Shown: positions 1 through 8,006 of the stretch, piece after piece
Layout: each line of letters starts with the position of its first letter
Numbering within the stretch: the stretch's first letter is position 1
Assembly (NCBI GenBank): GCA_947630345.1
Contig: CANRHF010000007.1
Coordinates: 1 to 23,250, forward strand
Source of the DNA: an uncultured Oscillospiraceae bacterium
Lineage (GTDB): Bacteria; Bacillota; Clostridia; Oscillospirales; Oscillospiraceae
DNA: 23,250 nucleotides
Direction: 5' to 3'
Notes under the pieces: generated by a model
Database searches by the model: none
Told to the model about the DNA's origin: nothing
The model's input: only the letters and a program-made list of their open reading frames with translations
Made by a program: the position numbers and the translations under genes

Positions 1-847
1 CCTTTAGCAGCCGGACACGGCGGTCCTCCCCATCCTGCCAGCAGGCCGCGCCCAGCAGACCCAGGTCGTGGTGGACACAGGCACCCCGGAGAAGAATCCG
101 CTGCCCATTGAGCAGCAGGCCGTCCTCCCCCCATTCCAGAGTGCGGAGACCGAAGGTTCCCTCCCAACTGTCTTCCCCGAAGGTCACCCGGCAGGTGTAG
201 AGCTGGGGTTCCTCAGGAGACCAGGACCGGGCATTCGGAATGGTCAGCTCGATTCGCTCCTCCCCCGCTCCCGACGCGATCAGACTGCCGCCGTCCAGAA
301 TCTCTACCCGGACTTGACCGGGCTGGGAGGCGCGAACTGTCACCTCCACCCGGGCCGGGTCCAGGGAGAGGGTGCGGATGCGGACGCCGTTTGGTGGAAT
401 ATAAGCCTCCGGGCCGACCCACAGCCACACCGGGCGGTAGATCCCCGCGCCCGTATACCAGCGGCTGTTGGGCTGGTCCGCATTCCGGGCCACCACCTCC
501 AGGGTGTTCTCCCCTGGCCGGAGGAAGCAGTTGAGCGGCACATAGAAATTGGTATAGCCATAGGGCCGGAAGGCGGCCTTCCGGCCGTTGAGGTAGATCT
601 CGGCATTCCGGTAGATCCCCTCCAGCTCTAAGATCAGCCGTTTTCCCGCCCAGGCCGGGTCGAAGGAAAAGGTCTTGGTGTACAGATAATCCGCTCCGGC
701 AAACCAGCCGGTATTCGTCCCGCCTTCGGCCTGTCCGCTTCGGGGCTCAGAGAGCATGGCGTCGTGGGGCAGCCGGACGGCTGTCCCGGGGCCGTCCTCC
801 TCCACATGGCGGACGGTCCAGCCATCGTTGAATGAGATCGGACGCAT
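1..847 (-). CDS. Glycoside hydrolase family 2 protein, N-terminal part (runs off left edge)
   Basis: The visible 282 residues are the N-terminal part of a GH2 enzyme (beta-galactosidase, beta-glucuronidase or beta-mannosidase type). Residues 1 to about 165 form the jelly-roll sugar-binding domain, with a typical LELEGIYRNAEIYLNGR stretch and GIYRPVWLWV. Residues 170-260 are the Ig-like domain. The (beta/alpha)8 barrel begins at LLNGQRILLRGACVHHD; HHD followed by LGLLGAA is the wording seen in clostridial GH2s. The catalytic glutamates lie outside the window, so specificity is open. No signal peptide is visible, so the enzyme is probably cytoplasmic. The start is the ATG at 847, preceded by AGGAGGAAGAAGCC; the TAG stop of the upstream gene overlaps this ribosome-binding site. 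With only 12 bp between the genes, it is almost certainly co-transcribed with the TIM-barrel gene and GH3-1. Confidence 0.88.
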   Translation of the reverse strand, partial: MRPISFNDGWTVRHVEEDGPGTAVRLPHDAMLSEPRSGQAEGGTNTGWFAGADYLYTKTFSFDPAWAGKRLILELEGIYRNAEIYLNGRKAAFRPYGYTNFYVPLNCFLRPGENTLEVVARNADQPNSRWYTGAGIYRPVWLWVGPEAYIPPNGVRIRTLSLDPARVEVTVRASQPGQVRVEILDGGSLIASGAGEERIELTIPNARSWSPEEPQLYTCRVTFGEDSWEGTFGLRTLEWGEDGLLLNGQRILLRGACVHHDLGLLGAACWQDGEDRRVRLLK

Positions 848-859
848 GGCTTCTTCCTC

Positions 860-1705
860 CTAAAAATGCCGGTTCAAATATTGCGCGCTGCGCTGGAAGC
901 TCTTGACGGGAGAGCCGTCCACCCAGTTGCGGTGGCTCTCCAGAATCACCGCCCGGATGCCAACGGCCTTGGCCTGGCGGGTCAGGGCATCCAGGTCCAG
1001 ATTGCCATCCCCCAGCTCCATACTGTCGGTCTTGAGAATAGGTGTCATGGCGGGGCCAGTGTGCCGGGTGCCCCGGTCGTTGATGTGCCAGAGCTTCATC
1101 CGGCTGCCCAGCTTGACCATCCAGGCCAGGGGGTCCGCGCCGCCCTCGGCAAACCAGTAGGAATCAAACTCGAAGTTTACATAATTTTCATCCAGCCGGT
1201 CCATCAGCAGTTCATAGGCCGTGACGCCGGGGATGGGCTTTTGCAGCTCGCAGTTGTGGTTGTGGTACAGCAGTTCCCCTCCCCGCTCCGCCAGGGTCTT
1301 CCCCGCCCGGTTAAGGCGGTCCGCCAGGCGCTCCACCTGCTCCCTGCTGCCATAGTCAAAGCCGTACATTCCCGTGATGACCACTGTTTGGGTGCCGTAG
1401 CGCTCCGCCTGCTGAAGGACCGCGTCAGGGTCCTTCTCCAGCGTGTCCAGGTCCTGGTGAAGGCTCACCACCTGAAGGCTCGCCTCACGGGTCAGCTTCG
1501 CCCAGTCCAGCTTGCCTCCGCCGCCCACGGGCATTCCCGCGGCGGAGGTCAGCAGCCGCACCGCCAGATTAGCCGGGCGGACCATAAACCCGCACAGCTC
1601 GATCCCATTATACCCTGCCGCCGCCATGGCTTCCAGGGTCTGCCGGGCCTGCTTTTCCCGGCCTGTCACCGTTCCCAGCATAAACTGTTGGACCGCTTTG
1701 ATCAT
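860..1705 (-). CDS. Sugar phosphate isomerase/epimerase-like TIM-barrel protein
   Basis: A 281-residue protein of the xylose-isomerase-like TIM-barrel superfamily (AP endonuclease 2 fold; IolE/IolI-like sugar isomerases and epimerases). The metal-site pattern is visible: YHNHNCEL, FEFDSYWF, LWHINDRG and VILESHRNW supply the expected His, Asp, His and Glu ligands. It lacks a signal peptide and should be cytoplasmic. I chose the ATG at 1705 because an AAAGGAGA Shine-Dalgarno precedes it and family homology begins there; the frame stays open upstream to 1909 but that stretch overlaps the end of GH3-1. It sits between GH3-1 and GH2 in one operon, so a role in processing the released sugar is likely. 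Members of this superfamily also include the keto-sugar-acting subunits of C-glycoside-cleaving enzymes, but nothing here establishes that reaction. The exact substrate is unknown. Confidence 0.85.
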   Translation of the reverse strand: MIKAVQQFMLGTVTGREKQARQTLEAMAAAGYNGIELCGFMVRPANLAVRLLTSAAGMPVGGGGKLDWAKLTREASLQVVSLHQDLDTLEKDPDAVLQQAERYGTQTVVITGMYGFDYGSREQVERLADRLNRAGKTLAERGGELLYHNHNCELQKPIPGVTAYELLMDRLDENYVNFEFDSYWFAEGGADPLAWMVKLGSRMKLWHINDRGTRHTGPAMTPILKTDSMELGDGNLDLDALTRQAKAVGIRAVILESHRNWVDGSPVKSFQRSAQYLNRHF

Positions 1706-1737
1706 CGAAATCTGTCTCCTTTGTTCAAATATAGGGC

Positions 1738-1768
1738 GGGACCCGCCCATCGTTGATGGACGGGTCCC
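1738..1768. other. Intergenic RNA hairpin between GH3-1 and the TIM-barrel gene
   Basis: Two 14-base arms (1738-1751 and 1755-1768) pair at 13 positions around a 3-base loop (GTT); the single exception is one C/T difference between arms, a G-U wobble in one strand. It lies 35 bp after the GH3-1 stop and 32 bp before the next start. No T-run follows it in the direction of transcription, so it may be a processing or stability element, or a weak attenuator, rather than a full intrinsic terminator. Confidence 0.6.
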
Positions 1769-1803
1769 TGAATAAGGAAGAAACGAGGAGGATTGGAAGC
1801 TGT

Positions 1804-4773
1804 TTATTGGTTCTTTTTGGCCTTCCGGCGGGTGATCACCAGCATCGCGGCGCATCCGGCGGTAAGGGCCGTCAGCACACCCGTCAGAATGTACAGGGCC
1901 ATTTGCCATGCCGGCGTTACCAGCACCACGGTGGCGTTGCCCACATTCATGGCGTGGCTGTGGCTGATGGAGTAGGTGATGTGCTTCACCGCGTTCTGCA
2001 CGGCGGTGACGATGGCGGGATCACTGTCCAGGCCGTCCAGAGTGGCCATGCCGCTGCTGTAGCCGTCCCAAAGATCCTGGCCGGCCAGGACGCCCATCCG
2101 GTAGTCCATGTAATTGGCCATGACGGAGCAGTCGGTAATGGCCGCGCCGGTCATGCCCCATTCATCCCGGAGGATGCCGGTCATCAGGCCGTGGTGCGCG
2201 CCGGACCAGGTCACGCCGATCCGGTTGAAGGAACTCATGACACCCATGCCGCCGCCGTTCTTCACGCTGCCTTCAAAACCCTCCAGGTACAGTTCCCGGA
2301 TGGCCTGCTCATTAGACCAGGTGGAGATGCCGTAGCGGCCTTCCTCCTGATCGTTCAGGGCAAAGTGCTTGGTGAACACATACACGCCCCGGTCCTGAAT
2401 GGCGGCCACCTCCACGGCGGCGACCTGCCCGGCCAGCCAGCCGTCCTCGGAGTAGTACTCAAAGTTCCGGCCGGAGTAAGGCGTGCGGTGGATGTTGGCG
2501 CCGGGGCCGTAGATGCCGGAGAACACGGTGCCGGAACCGTCGGTGGCGTGGAGGAAGTCCTCGCCGATGCACTTGCCCATGTTCTCAATGAGCTCCCGGT
2601 TGAAGGTGGCGGCCATTACATCCTCGGAGGTATAGGCCATGGCGGAGGAACCGCCCACCAGGCTCTTGGTAAAGCCCTGGGGTCCGTTTTCATCGTTGGT
2701 GCCGGGCAGACCGATAGAGGGCACCGGCTGGGTCAGATGGAAGCCGTTGTAAATGACGTTGGTCATCTCGGAATAAGGGATCTGGGCAATGAGCTGGTCC
2801 CAATCCGGATCATCGGCGGCCTTCTCGGCAAACTGGCCGGCGGTGAGGCTGCCGGACACGCCCATGGCGGGCATGGTAGCGTCGGGATAATATTGGCTCT
2901 TCATTTTCTCCACGATGGCGACCCTGCCTGCCTCCTCATGGGTCAGGCCGTCGGCCCACATCTGGTCGGTGATGGAAAGGGTCACTGTCTGGGGGAAGGT
3001 GCCGGTCCAGTCGGAACGGGTCAGATAAGTGACCGTCTGGCCCTGGGCGCCCTCGTACTTGTTCAGGTCCGCGTTTTCAAAGAGGTTCGTAATGGGCTTG
3101 CCGGTCTTGCTGGAAACGGCATAGGTGGTGCTGTCCAGGGCGTCCAGAGTCCACTTGTAGGTCAGGGAGGCGTCTCCTGCGCCGCTCATACGGCTCGCGT
3201 CCGCACCCTTGGCCATCAGGATATTGTTTACCGCGTCATGGGCGTTCTTGCCCACGGTGAAGTAGTAGTCCCCGGCGTCCAGGATGTAGGTCTTGGCATT
3301 CATATGGTCATAGGAGGTCAGGTCTTCCTTGTTGACCGTGATGGTGAAATGCTCGGTTTCCCCCGCGGGGATCATCTTCTTGTCGAAGCCGCACAGCTCC
3401 ACGGCGGCCTTCTCCACTTGGTTGTCAATATCGTACTGGGTGTAGGGGGATTGGAAGTAGATCTGCACCGTGTGCTTGCCGTCCACCGCGCCGGTGTTGG
3501 TCACATCCACCTCCACCTGGAAGGTCTGGCCCTGATCCTCCACTTTGAAATTGGAGTAGGCGAAATCGGTGTAGCTCAGGCCGAAGCCGAAGGGGAAGGC
3601 CACGTCAGAGTCATAGTCATAGTTCCCGGCGTTGCCCTGATTCAGCACAAAGTCCTCATAACGGGTCTCATAGTACCGATAGCCCACATAGATGCCCTCG
3701 GCGTAGACCACATAGTCCCGGTTGCACTTGTTGATGCCAGGGTCGGTGTTGTTCTGGGCAGTGGCCACATTGTAGTCCGCTCCGTTAGTATAGGGGAACG
3801 CGCCGAAATTCTGCATAGCGGGGCTGGAGTGGTTGTCCTTCAGGAAGGTGTCTACGATCCGGCCGGAGGGATTGATCTTGCCCGCCAAAATATCCGCGAC
3901 AGCGTTGATGCCGGTCATGCCCACATCGCCGATCCACAGCACCGCGTCGATGCCATAGTCGTCCACGAAGTCCAGCTGCAGGGTGTTGGAGGAGTTGAGC
4001 AGCACCACGATCTTCTTAAAGACACCCTCGTTTTTCAGCTGCTCCAGATGCTCGAACATATCCAGCTCGTCCCGGTTCAGGCGGAGATAGTCGCCATCCG
4101 TCATGTACTCTTCCAGCTCCGGCAGGCCGCTGGGCAAATCCGCGCCCTCGCCGCCGGACCGGGCCAGCACCACCAGAGCCACGTCGCCGTAATTGCTCCA
4201 GGTGCTTTGCAGGGCGTCGGTATATTTCTCCCAGGGCACCTCGTTGATCCGGTACTGGGCCTGGTTGCCGCCGGTGGTATCCGCGTTCACCCGGGCGTAG
4301 CCGCAGGTGGCGTAGAATTTCCACTGGTCCAGATTCACGGTGTCCTCCCCGAAGGCCTCCTCCAGCGCGGATTTCAGGGAAACCGCGTCGTCCGCGGAGA
4401 CCTGGCCGGAGCCGGTGCCGCCGTACAGAAGGTTAAAGGAGGACTGGGAGAAGGGGGTGAACTTGGTGCCGGCAGGCAGGGGCAGGGTGTTGTCCCGGTT
4501 TATCAGCAGGGCCGCGCCCTCGCCCTCGATATCCCGGCAGAGCTGCTTCTCGTAGGCCACCAGGTCCTCTTCGTTTTCATAGTTGGACCAGAAGTAGATC
4601 TTGGCGTCGGGGTCCGGCACCACCTTCTGGGTCGTGGCCCCCAGGGCCACGTTGATGGCGGTGGAGAAAAAGTTGGTGATGGGGATCGCCACAATGGAAA
4701 TGATCAGCAGCACGGCGGTGACGGCGGTGAGGACCGCCCAAAGCGTGCCTTTTTTCTTGGGGTTTTTGCTCAT
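1804..4773 (-). CDS. Membrane-anchored, domain-permuted GH3 beta-glycosidase (GH3-1)
   Basis: A 989-residue GH3 enzyme that hydrolyses terminal beta-linked sugars (beta-glucosidase or beta-xylosidase type). The domain order is reversed relative to classical GH3: the alpha/beta sandwich comes first (about 80-330, with PSGRIVDTF), then the PA/FnIII-like region beginning at FPFGFGLSY (about 405-545), then the catalytic barrel (about 600-900). In the barrel I see the KH pair at 802-803 (VFTKHFALND), GPGANIHRTPYSGRN, and the nucleophile D881 in AAITDCS. The candidate acid/base is E209 in GGEGADLPS. This order is known from Butyrivibrio and Ruminococcus albus enzymes. A hydrophobic helix follows a lysine-rich N-terminus (about 12-34) and another precedes RRKAKKNQ at the C-terminus (about 957-978), so the catalytic part should sit outside the cell tethered at both ends. 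Start: ATG at 4773 after GGGAGGAAAACCGAT. The upstream in-frame extension to 4908 runs through the promoter and is rejected. Confidence 0.92.
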   Translation of the reverse strand: MSKNPKKKGTLWAVLTAVTAVLLIISIVAIPITNFFSTAINVALGATTQKVVPDPDAKIYFWSNYENEEDLVAYEKQLCRDIEGEGAALLINRDNTLPLPAGTKFTPFSQSSFNLLYGGTGSGQVSADDAVSLKSALEEAFGEDTVNLDQWKFYATCGYARVNADTTGGNQAQYRINEVPWEKYTDALQSTWSNYGDVALVVLARSGGEGADLPSGLPELEEYMTDGDYLRLNRDELDMFEHLEQLKNEGVFKKIVVLLNSSNTLQLDFVDDYGIDAVLWIGDVGMTGINAVADILAGKINPSGRIVDTFLKDNHSSPAMQNFGAFPYTNGADYNVATAQNNTDPGINKCNRDYVVYAEGIYVGYRYYETRYEDFVLNQGNAGNYDYDSDVAFPFGFGLSYTDFAYSNFKVEDQGQTFQVEVDVTNTGAVDGKHTVQIYFQSPYTQYDIDNQVEKAAVELCGFDKKMIPAGETEHFTITVNKEDLTSYDHMNAKTYILDAGDYYFTVGKNAHDAVNNILMAKGADASRMSGAGDASLTYKWTLDALDSTTYAVSSKTGKPITNLFENADLNKYEGAQGQTVTYLTRSDWTGTFPQTVTLSITDQMWADGLTHEEAGRVAIVEKMKSQYYPDATMPAMGVSGSLTAGQFAEKAADDPDWDQLIAQIPYSEMTNVIYNGFHLTQPVPSIGLPGTNDENGPQGFTKSLVGGSSAMAYTSEDVMAATFNRELIENMGKCIGEDFLHATDGSGTVFSGIYGPGANIHRTPYSGRNFEYYSEDGWLAGQVAAVEVAAIQDRGVYVFTKHFALNDQEEGRYGISTWSNEQAIRELYLEGFEGSVKNGGGMGVMSSFNRIGVTWSGAHHGLMTGILRDEWGMTGAAITDCSVMANYMDYRMGVLAGQDLWDGYSSGMATLDGLDSDPAIVTAVQNAVKHITYSISHSHAMNVGNATVVLVTPAWQMALYILTGVLTALTAGCAAMLVITRRKAKKNQ

Positions 4774-4879
4774 ATCGGTTTTCCTCCCTTTGGTAGTCTT
4801 AGCATACACAATGTACAATTTTTCCCCGCGTGATGCAACCAAAACCGCACAACCTTGCCATCCGGCGGCACAGATTTCA
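4726..4879 (-). repeat. Duplicated promoter/start segment, copy 1 (GH3-1)
   Basis: This ~154-bp segment covers the first ~16 codons of GH3-1, its leader, promoter and operator. It matches 7841-7994 with about nine differences counted by eye, all but one of them single substitutions outside the operator half-sites. It marks a tandem duplication of the GH3 gene together with its control region. Confidence 0.9.
4810..4873 (-). promoter_or_regulatory. LytTR-type operator and promoter of GH3-1 (site A)
   Basis: Read on the minus strand: distal half-site CTGTGCCG (4873-4866), 13 bp, proximal half-site TTGTGCGG (4852-4845), 6 bp, -35-like TTGCAT (4838-4833), 17 bp, -10-like TACATT (4815-4810). The half-sites repeat with a 21-bp period, the geometry of AgrA/LytTR sites. 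The distal copy has two mismatches to the full motif. The proximal half has the extended context AAGGTTGTGCGGTTT found at all four sites. The weak -35 fits an activator-dependent promoter. TATGCT at 4801-4806 is an alternative -10 but breaks the shared spacing. Confidence 0.78.
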
Positions 4880-4924
4880 TGTTGGGCTGCGGAAAGGCGC
4901 CGGGCCAAAGCCCGGCGCTGAAAT

Positions 4925-7888
4925 CTACTGTTTTCCGGCCCACCGGCGGAGAATCCACAAGCCGGCGCACAAGGCGGTCAGTACGGCGGTGACCGCCGTG
5001 GCGGCATACAGGACGATTTTCCACTCCGGCGTCACTGCAATGACGGTGGCATCGCCTACGTTCATTGCGTTGGTGCGGGTGACGGAATAGACGATGTTTT
5101 TCATAGCCCGGTGGACCGCGCTGGTGATGGCGGGATCGTTCTCACTGCCGTCCAGGGTGCCCATAGTCCCCTTCTGGCCGCACCAGAGGTCCTGGCCTGC
5201 CAGGATGCCAAGGCGGTAATCCATCCACTTGGCATTCATGGACATATCCGTGACGGCGGCTCCCTGCATCCCCCACTCATCCCGGAGGATGCCGGTCATC
5301 AGGCCATAGTGACTGCCGGACCAGACCACGCCGATTCGGTTGAAGCTGGTCATCACGTTCATGGCACCGCCCCGAATCGCACCTTCAAAGGACTCCAGGT
5401 AGAGTTCCCGGATGGCCTGCTCGTTGGCCCAGACGCTGATGCCGTATCGGCCCTCCTCCTGATCGTTGAGGGCATAGTGCTTCACAAAGGCAAGCATCCC
5501 CCGGTCCCGGATCCCCTGGACCTGGGCGGCGCAGATCTCGCCGGAGAGCCAGCCGTCCTCGGAATAATACTCGTTATGGCGGCCCAGATACTGGCTCCGG
5601 TGGATGTTGGCGCCGGGGGCGTAGATGCCCGCCATGGTGGTTTCCCCGCTGTTTTGGTTGCTGTGGAGCATATCCTCCCCCATGCACTTGCCCACCAGCT
5701 TGGCAAGCTCCCGGTCAAAGGAGGCGGCCAAAACGTCCTCGGAGGGGAAAGCCATGCCGCTGGCACCGCCCATCAGACTCTTGGTGTAGCCGGTGGGGCC
5801 GTCGGATTCCGAGGTCCCCGGCAGGTTGATGGCGGGCTGGGCGTGGGTGTTGTAAGCACCGTTGTAGATGGTGTCCAGCATATCACCATAGGGGATCTGG
5901 CTGATGAGGCCGTCCCAGGCGGGGTTATCATAGGACGTCTCCACAAAATCGATGGCCTTCCCGTCCCCGGCCACGCCGCTGGGAGCCAGGGCGGCGTCGG
6001 ACCAGTAGAGCGCCTTCATCTTTTCCGCGATGGCGGCCCGCTCGTCCTCGTTGTGGGTCAGGCCGTCCGCCCACATCTGATCCGTCACATACAGGATCTG
6101 GGGACTGGGGAAGGTGCCAGTCCAGTCGGAACGGGTCAAATAGGTGACGGTCTGGCCCTCCGCCCCCTCGTACTTGTTCAGGTCCGCATCGTCGAAGCGG
6201 TTAGTGACCGCCACGCCGGTGTAGGCGGAAACGGCATAGGTTGTGTTGTCCAGGGCATCCAGGGTCCACTTGGCGGCGAGGGAGGCGTTCCCCGTGCCGC
6301 TCATGCGGGAGGGGTCCGCACCTTTGGCGGTGAGGATGTTGTTGACGGCGTCGTGGGCGTCGGTCCCCACGGTAAAATAGTAGTCTCCCGCGTCCAGGAT
6401 GTAGGTCCTGGCGTTGTTGGCATCATAGCTGGTCAGATCGTCCTTGGCAATCTCGATGGAAAAATGCTCTGTGGCCCCGGCGGGTATCAGCTTCTTGTCG
6501 AAGCCACACAGCTCCACGGCGGACTTCTCCACCCCGTTTTCCCGGTCATACTGGGTGTAGGGGGACTGGAAATAAATCTGCACTGTGTGGCTTCCGTCTA
6601 CGCTGCCGGTGTTGGTCACGTCCACCTCCGCCCGGATGGCGTCGCCCAGGTCGGAGATGGCAAAATTGGAATATTCAAAGGTGGTATAGCTCAAGCCGCA
6701 GCCAAAGGGGAAGGCCACCAGCTCGTCATAGCGGTAGTCCCCCGGATTGCCCTGGTTCAAAACGTAGTCTTCATACCGGGTCTCAAAATAGCGGTAGCCC
6801 ACATAAATGCCTTCCTGGTAGACCACATAATTCCGGTTGCACTTTTCGATCCCGGGGGCGTTGTTGTTCTGGGCGAATTCCAGGCCCAGCTCCTCTGCGT
6901 TGGTGTAGGGAAAGGCATCATAGTTCTGCATGGCGGGGGCGGCGTGGTTGTCCTTCTGGAAGGTATCCACGATCCGGCCGGAGGGATTGACCTTCCCCGC
7001 CAGGATGTCCGCCACCGCTGGAATGCCGTTCAGCCCCAAATTGCCCACCCACAGCAGGGCATCGATCTCATATTTGTCCAGAAAATCCAGCTGCAGGGTG
7101 CTGGAGGAGTTCAGCAGCACCACGATCCGGCGGAATACACCGTCCTCCTTGAGCTGCCGCAGGTTTTCCAGCAGTTCCTCCTCCTCCGGGCAGAGCCGGA
7201 GGTAGTCGCCGTCCGTCATATACTCCTCCAGCTCGGGCAGACCGCTGGGAAGGTCCGCCCCCTCTCCTGAGGAGCGGGACAGCACCACCAGCGCCACATC
7301 CCCAAAATCGGAGAAAGTGGCCTTAACCGCCTCGGGGTATTTCTCCCAGGGCACCTCGTTGATCCGGTACTGCTCCGGGCCGCCGCCAGCCAGATCCGCG
7401 TTGACCCGCTTATAGCCGGAGGTCTTGTAGAATTTCCACACCTCCTGGTTGACGCAGCCGGGAGCGAAGCTGTCCTCCAGGGCTCCGTAAAAGCTCACGG
7501 CGTCGCCGGTGGCCATGAAAGCCGAGCCAGTGCCGGTGAGCACCGGGTCCGCCGCGGACTGGGAAAAGAGGGAGAATTTTGTTTCCGCAGGCAGAGGCAG
7601 GGTCTGATCCCGATTGAGCAGGAGCACCGCCCCCTCCGCCATCACCTGACGGCAAATATCAAAATCATTTTCCGTCAGGGCTTCCTCTGTCTCATACTCC
7701 GTCCAATAGAAGATGCTGGAATCCTCCCCGGGGATGATTTTCTGGGTCCGTGCATTCAGGGCGGCGTTGATCATGGTCTCATAATAGGCCGTCACCGGGA
7801 TTGCCGCGATGAGAACTGCCAGAAAAACCGCCAGCGCTGCGGTGAGGACCGCCCACAGCGTGCCTTTTTTCTTAGGGTTCTTGCTCAT
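4925..7888 (-). CDS. Membrane-anchored, domain-permuted GH3 beta-glycosidase (GH3-2)
   Basis: A 987-residue paralogue of GH3-1; the two share the same first 17 residues (MSKNPKKKGTLWAVLTA), the same domain order and the same residue numbers for key sites. The sandwich domain carries E209 in SSGEGADLPS (candidate acid/base) and PSGRIVDTF. The FnIII-like part begins at FPFGCGLSY. The C-terminal barrel has GFVKHYALND-like context (AFVKHYALND), GANIHRSQYLGRHN and the nucleophile D881 in AAVTDMS. Helices near residues 12-35 and just before the C-terminal RRWAGKQ give an outside catalytic loop anchored at both ends. The start ATG at 7888 follows GGGAGGAAAACCGAT. The subsite motif differs from GH3-1 (HRSQYLGRHNEYYSED against HRTPYSGRNFEYYSED), which suggests a different substrate preference rather than redundancy. 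It has its own promoter, and its stop lies about 50 bp upstream of the GH3-1 operator. Confidence 0.92.
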   Translation of the reverse strand: MSKNPKKKGTLWAVLTAALAVFLAVLIAAIPVTAYYETMINAALNARTQKIIPGEDSSIFYWTEYETEEALTENDFDICRQVMAEGAVLLLNRDQTLPLPAETKFSLFSQSAADPVLTGTGSAFMATGDAVSFYGALEDSFAPGCVNQEVWKFYKTSGYKRVNADLAGGGPEQYRINEVPWEKYPEAVKATFSDFGDVALVVLSRSSGEGADLPSGLPELEEYMTDGDYLRLCPEEEELLENLRQLKEDGVFRRIVVLLNSSSTLQLDFLDKYEIDALLWVGNLGLNGIPAVADILAGKVNPSGRIVDTFQKDNHAAPAMQNYDAFPYTNAEELGLEFAQNNNAPGIEKCNRNYVVYQEGIYVGYRYFETRYEDYVLNQGNPGDYRYDELVAFPFGCGLSYTTFEYSNFAISDLGDAIRAEVDVTNTGSVDGSHTVQIYFQSPYTQYDRENGVEKSAVELCGFDKKLIPAGATEHFSIEIAKDDLTSYDANNARTYILDAGDYYFTVGTDAHDAVNNILTAKGADPSRMSGTGNASLAAKWTLDALDNTTYAVSAYTGVAVTNRFDDADLNKYEGAEGQTVTYLTRSDWTGTFPSPQILYVTDQMWADGLTHNEDERAAIAEKMKALYWSDAALAPSGVAGDGKAIDFVETSYDNPAWDGLISQIPYGDMLDTIYNGAYNTHAQPAINLPGTSESDGPTGYTKSLMGGASGMAFPSEDVLAASFDRELAKLVGKCMGEDMLHSNQNSGETTMAGIYAPGANIHRSQYLGRHNEYYSEDGWLSGEICAAQVQGIRDRGMLAFVKHYALNDQEEGRYGISVWANEQAIRELYLESFEGAIRGGAMNVMTSFNRIGVVWSGSHYGLMTGILRDEWGMQGAAVTDMSMNAKWMDYRLGILAGQDLWCGQKGTMGTLDGSENDPAITSAVHRAMKNIVYSVTRTNAMNVGDATVIAVTPEWKIVLYAATAVTAVLTALCAGLWILRRWAGKQ

Positions 7889-7994
7889 ATCGGTTTTCCT
7901 CCCTTTAGTAGTCTTAACATACACAATGTACAATTTGCCGCCGTGTGATGCAACCAAAACCGCACAACCTTGCCATCCGGCGGCACAGATTTCA
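7841..7994 (-). repeat. Duplicated promoter/start segment, copy 2 (GH3-2)
   Basis: The second copy of the ~154-bp segment at 4726-4879, covering the first ~16 codons of GH3-2, its leader, promoter and operator. The operator half-sites and the -10 hexamer are identical in the two copies; differences cluster in the 17-bp spacer and in third codon positions. Confidence 0.9.
7925..7988 (-). promoter_or_regulatory. LytTR-type operator and promoter of GH3-2 (site B)
   Basis: Minus strand: distal half-site CTGTGCCG (7988-7981), 13 bp, proximal half-site TTGTGCGG (7967-7960), 6 bp, TTGCAT (-35-like, 7953-7948), 17 bp, TACATT (-10-like, 7930-7925). The repeat period is 21 bp and the distance from half-site to -10 is 29 bp, as at the other three sites. 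It lies between the SGNH lipoprotein stop (8007) and GH3-2, so GH3-2 can be induced separately from the upstream operon. Confidence 0.78.
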
Positions 7995-8006
7995 CGGTGG
8001 GCTGTC

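Noticed and set aside
4801..4806. TATGCT as the -10 of the GH3-1 promoter
   Set aside because: It would break the 29-bp spacing that all four operators share, and its matching -35 position is GC-rich. TACATT at 4810-4815 fits better; start mapping could still reverse this.
1753..4833. Plus-strand open frame of about 1026 codons opposite GH3-1 (similar long frames oppose GH3-2 and GH3-3)
   Set aside because: It mirrors the minus-strand codons of a clear GH3 gene. High GC removes stop codons on the opposite strand; the translation is low-complexity Gly/His/Val-rich and has no ribosome-binding site or family signature.
4774..4908. Upstream in-frame extensions of GH3-1 (to 4908), GH3-2 (to 8032), the small lipoprotein (to 14479) and the GH78-like gene (to 19367)
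   Set aside because: They translate the operator and promoter DNA, lack ribosome-binding sites, and place extra residues before evident signal or anchor helices. The internal ATGs with AGGAGG sites are better starts.
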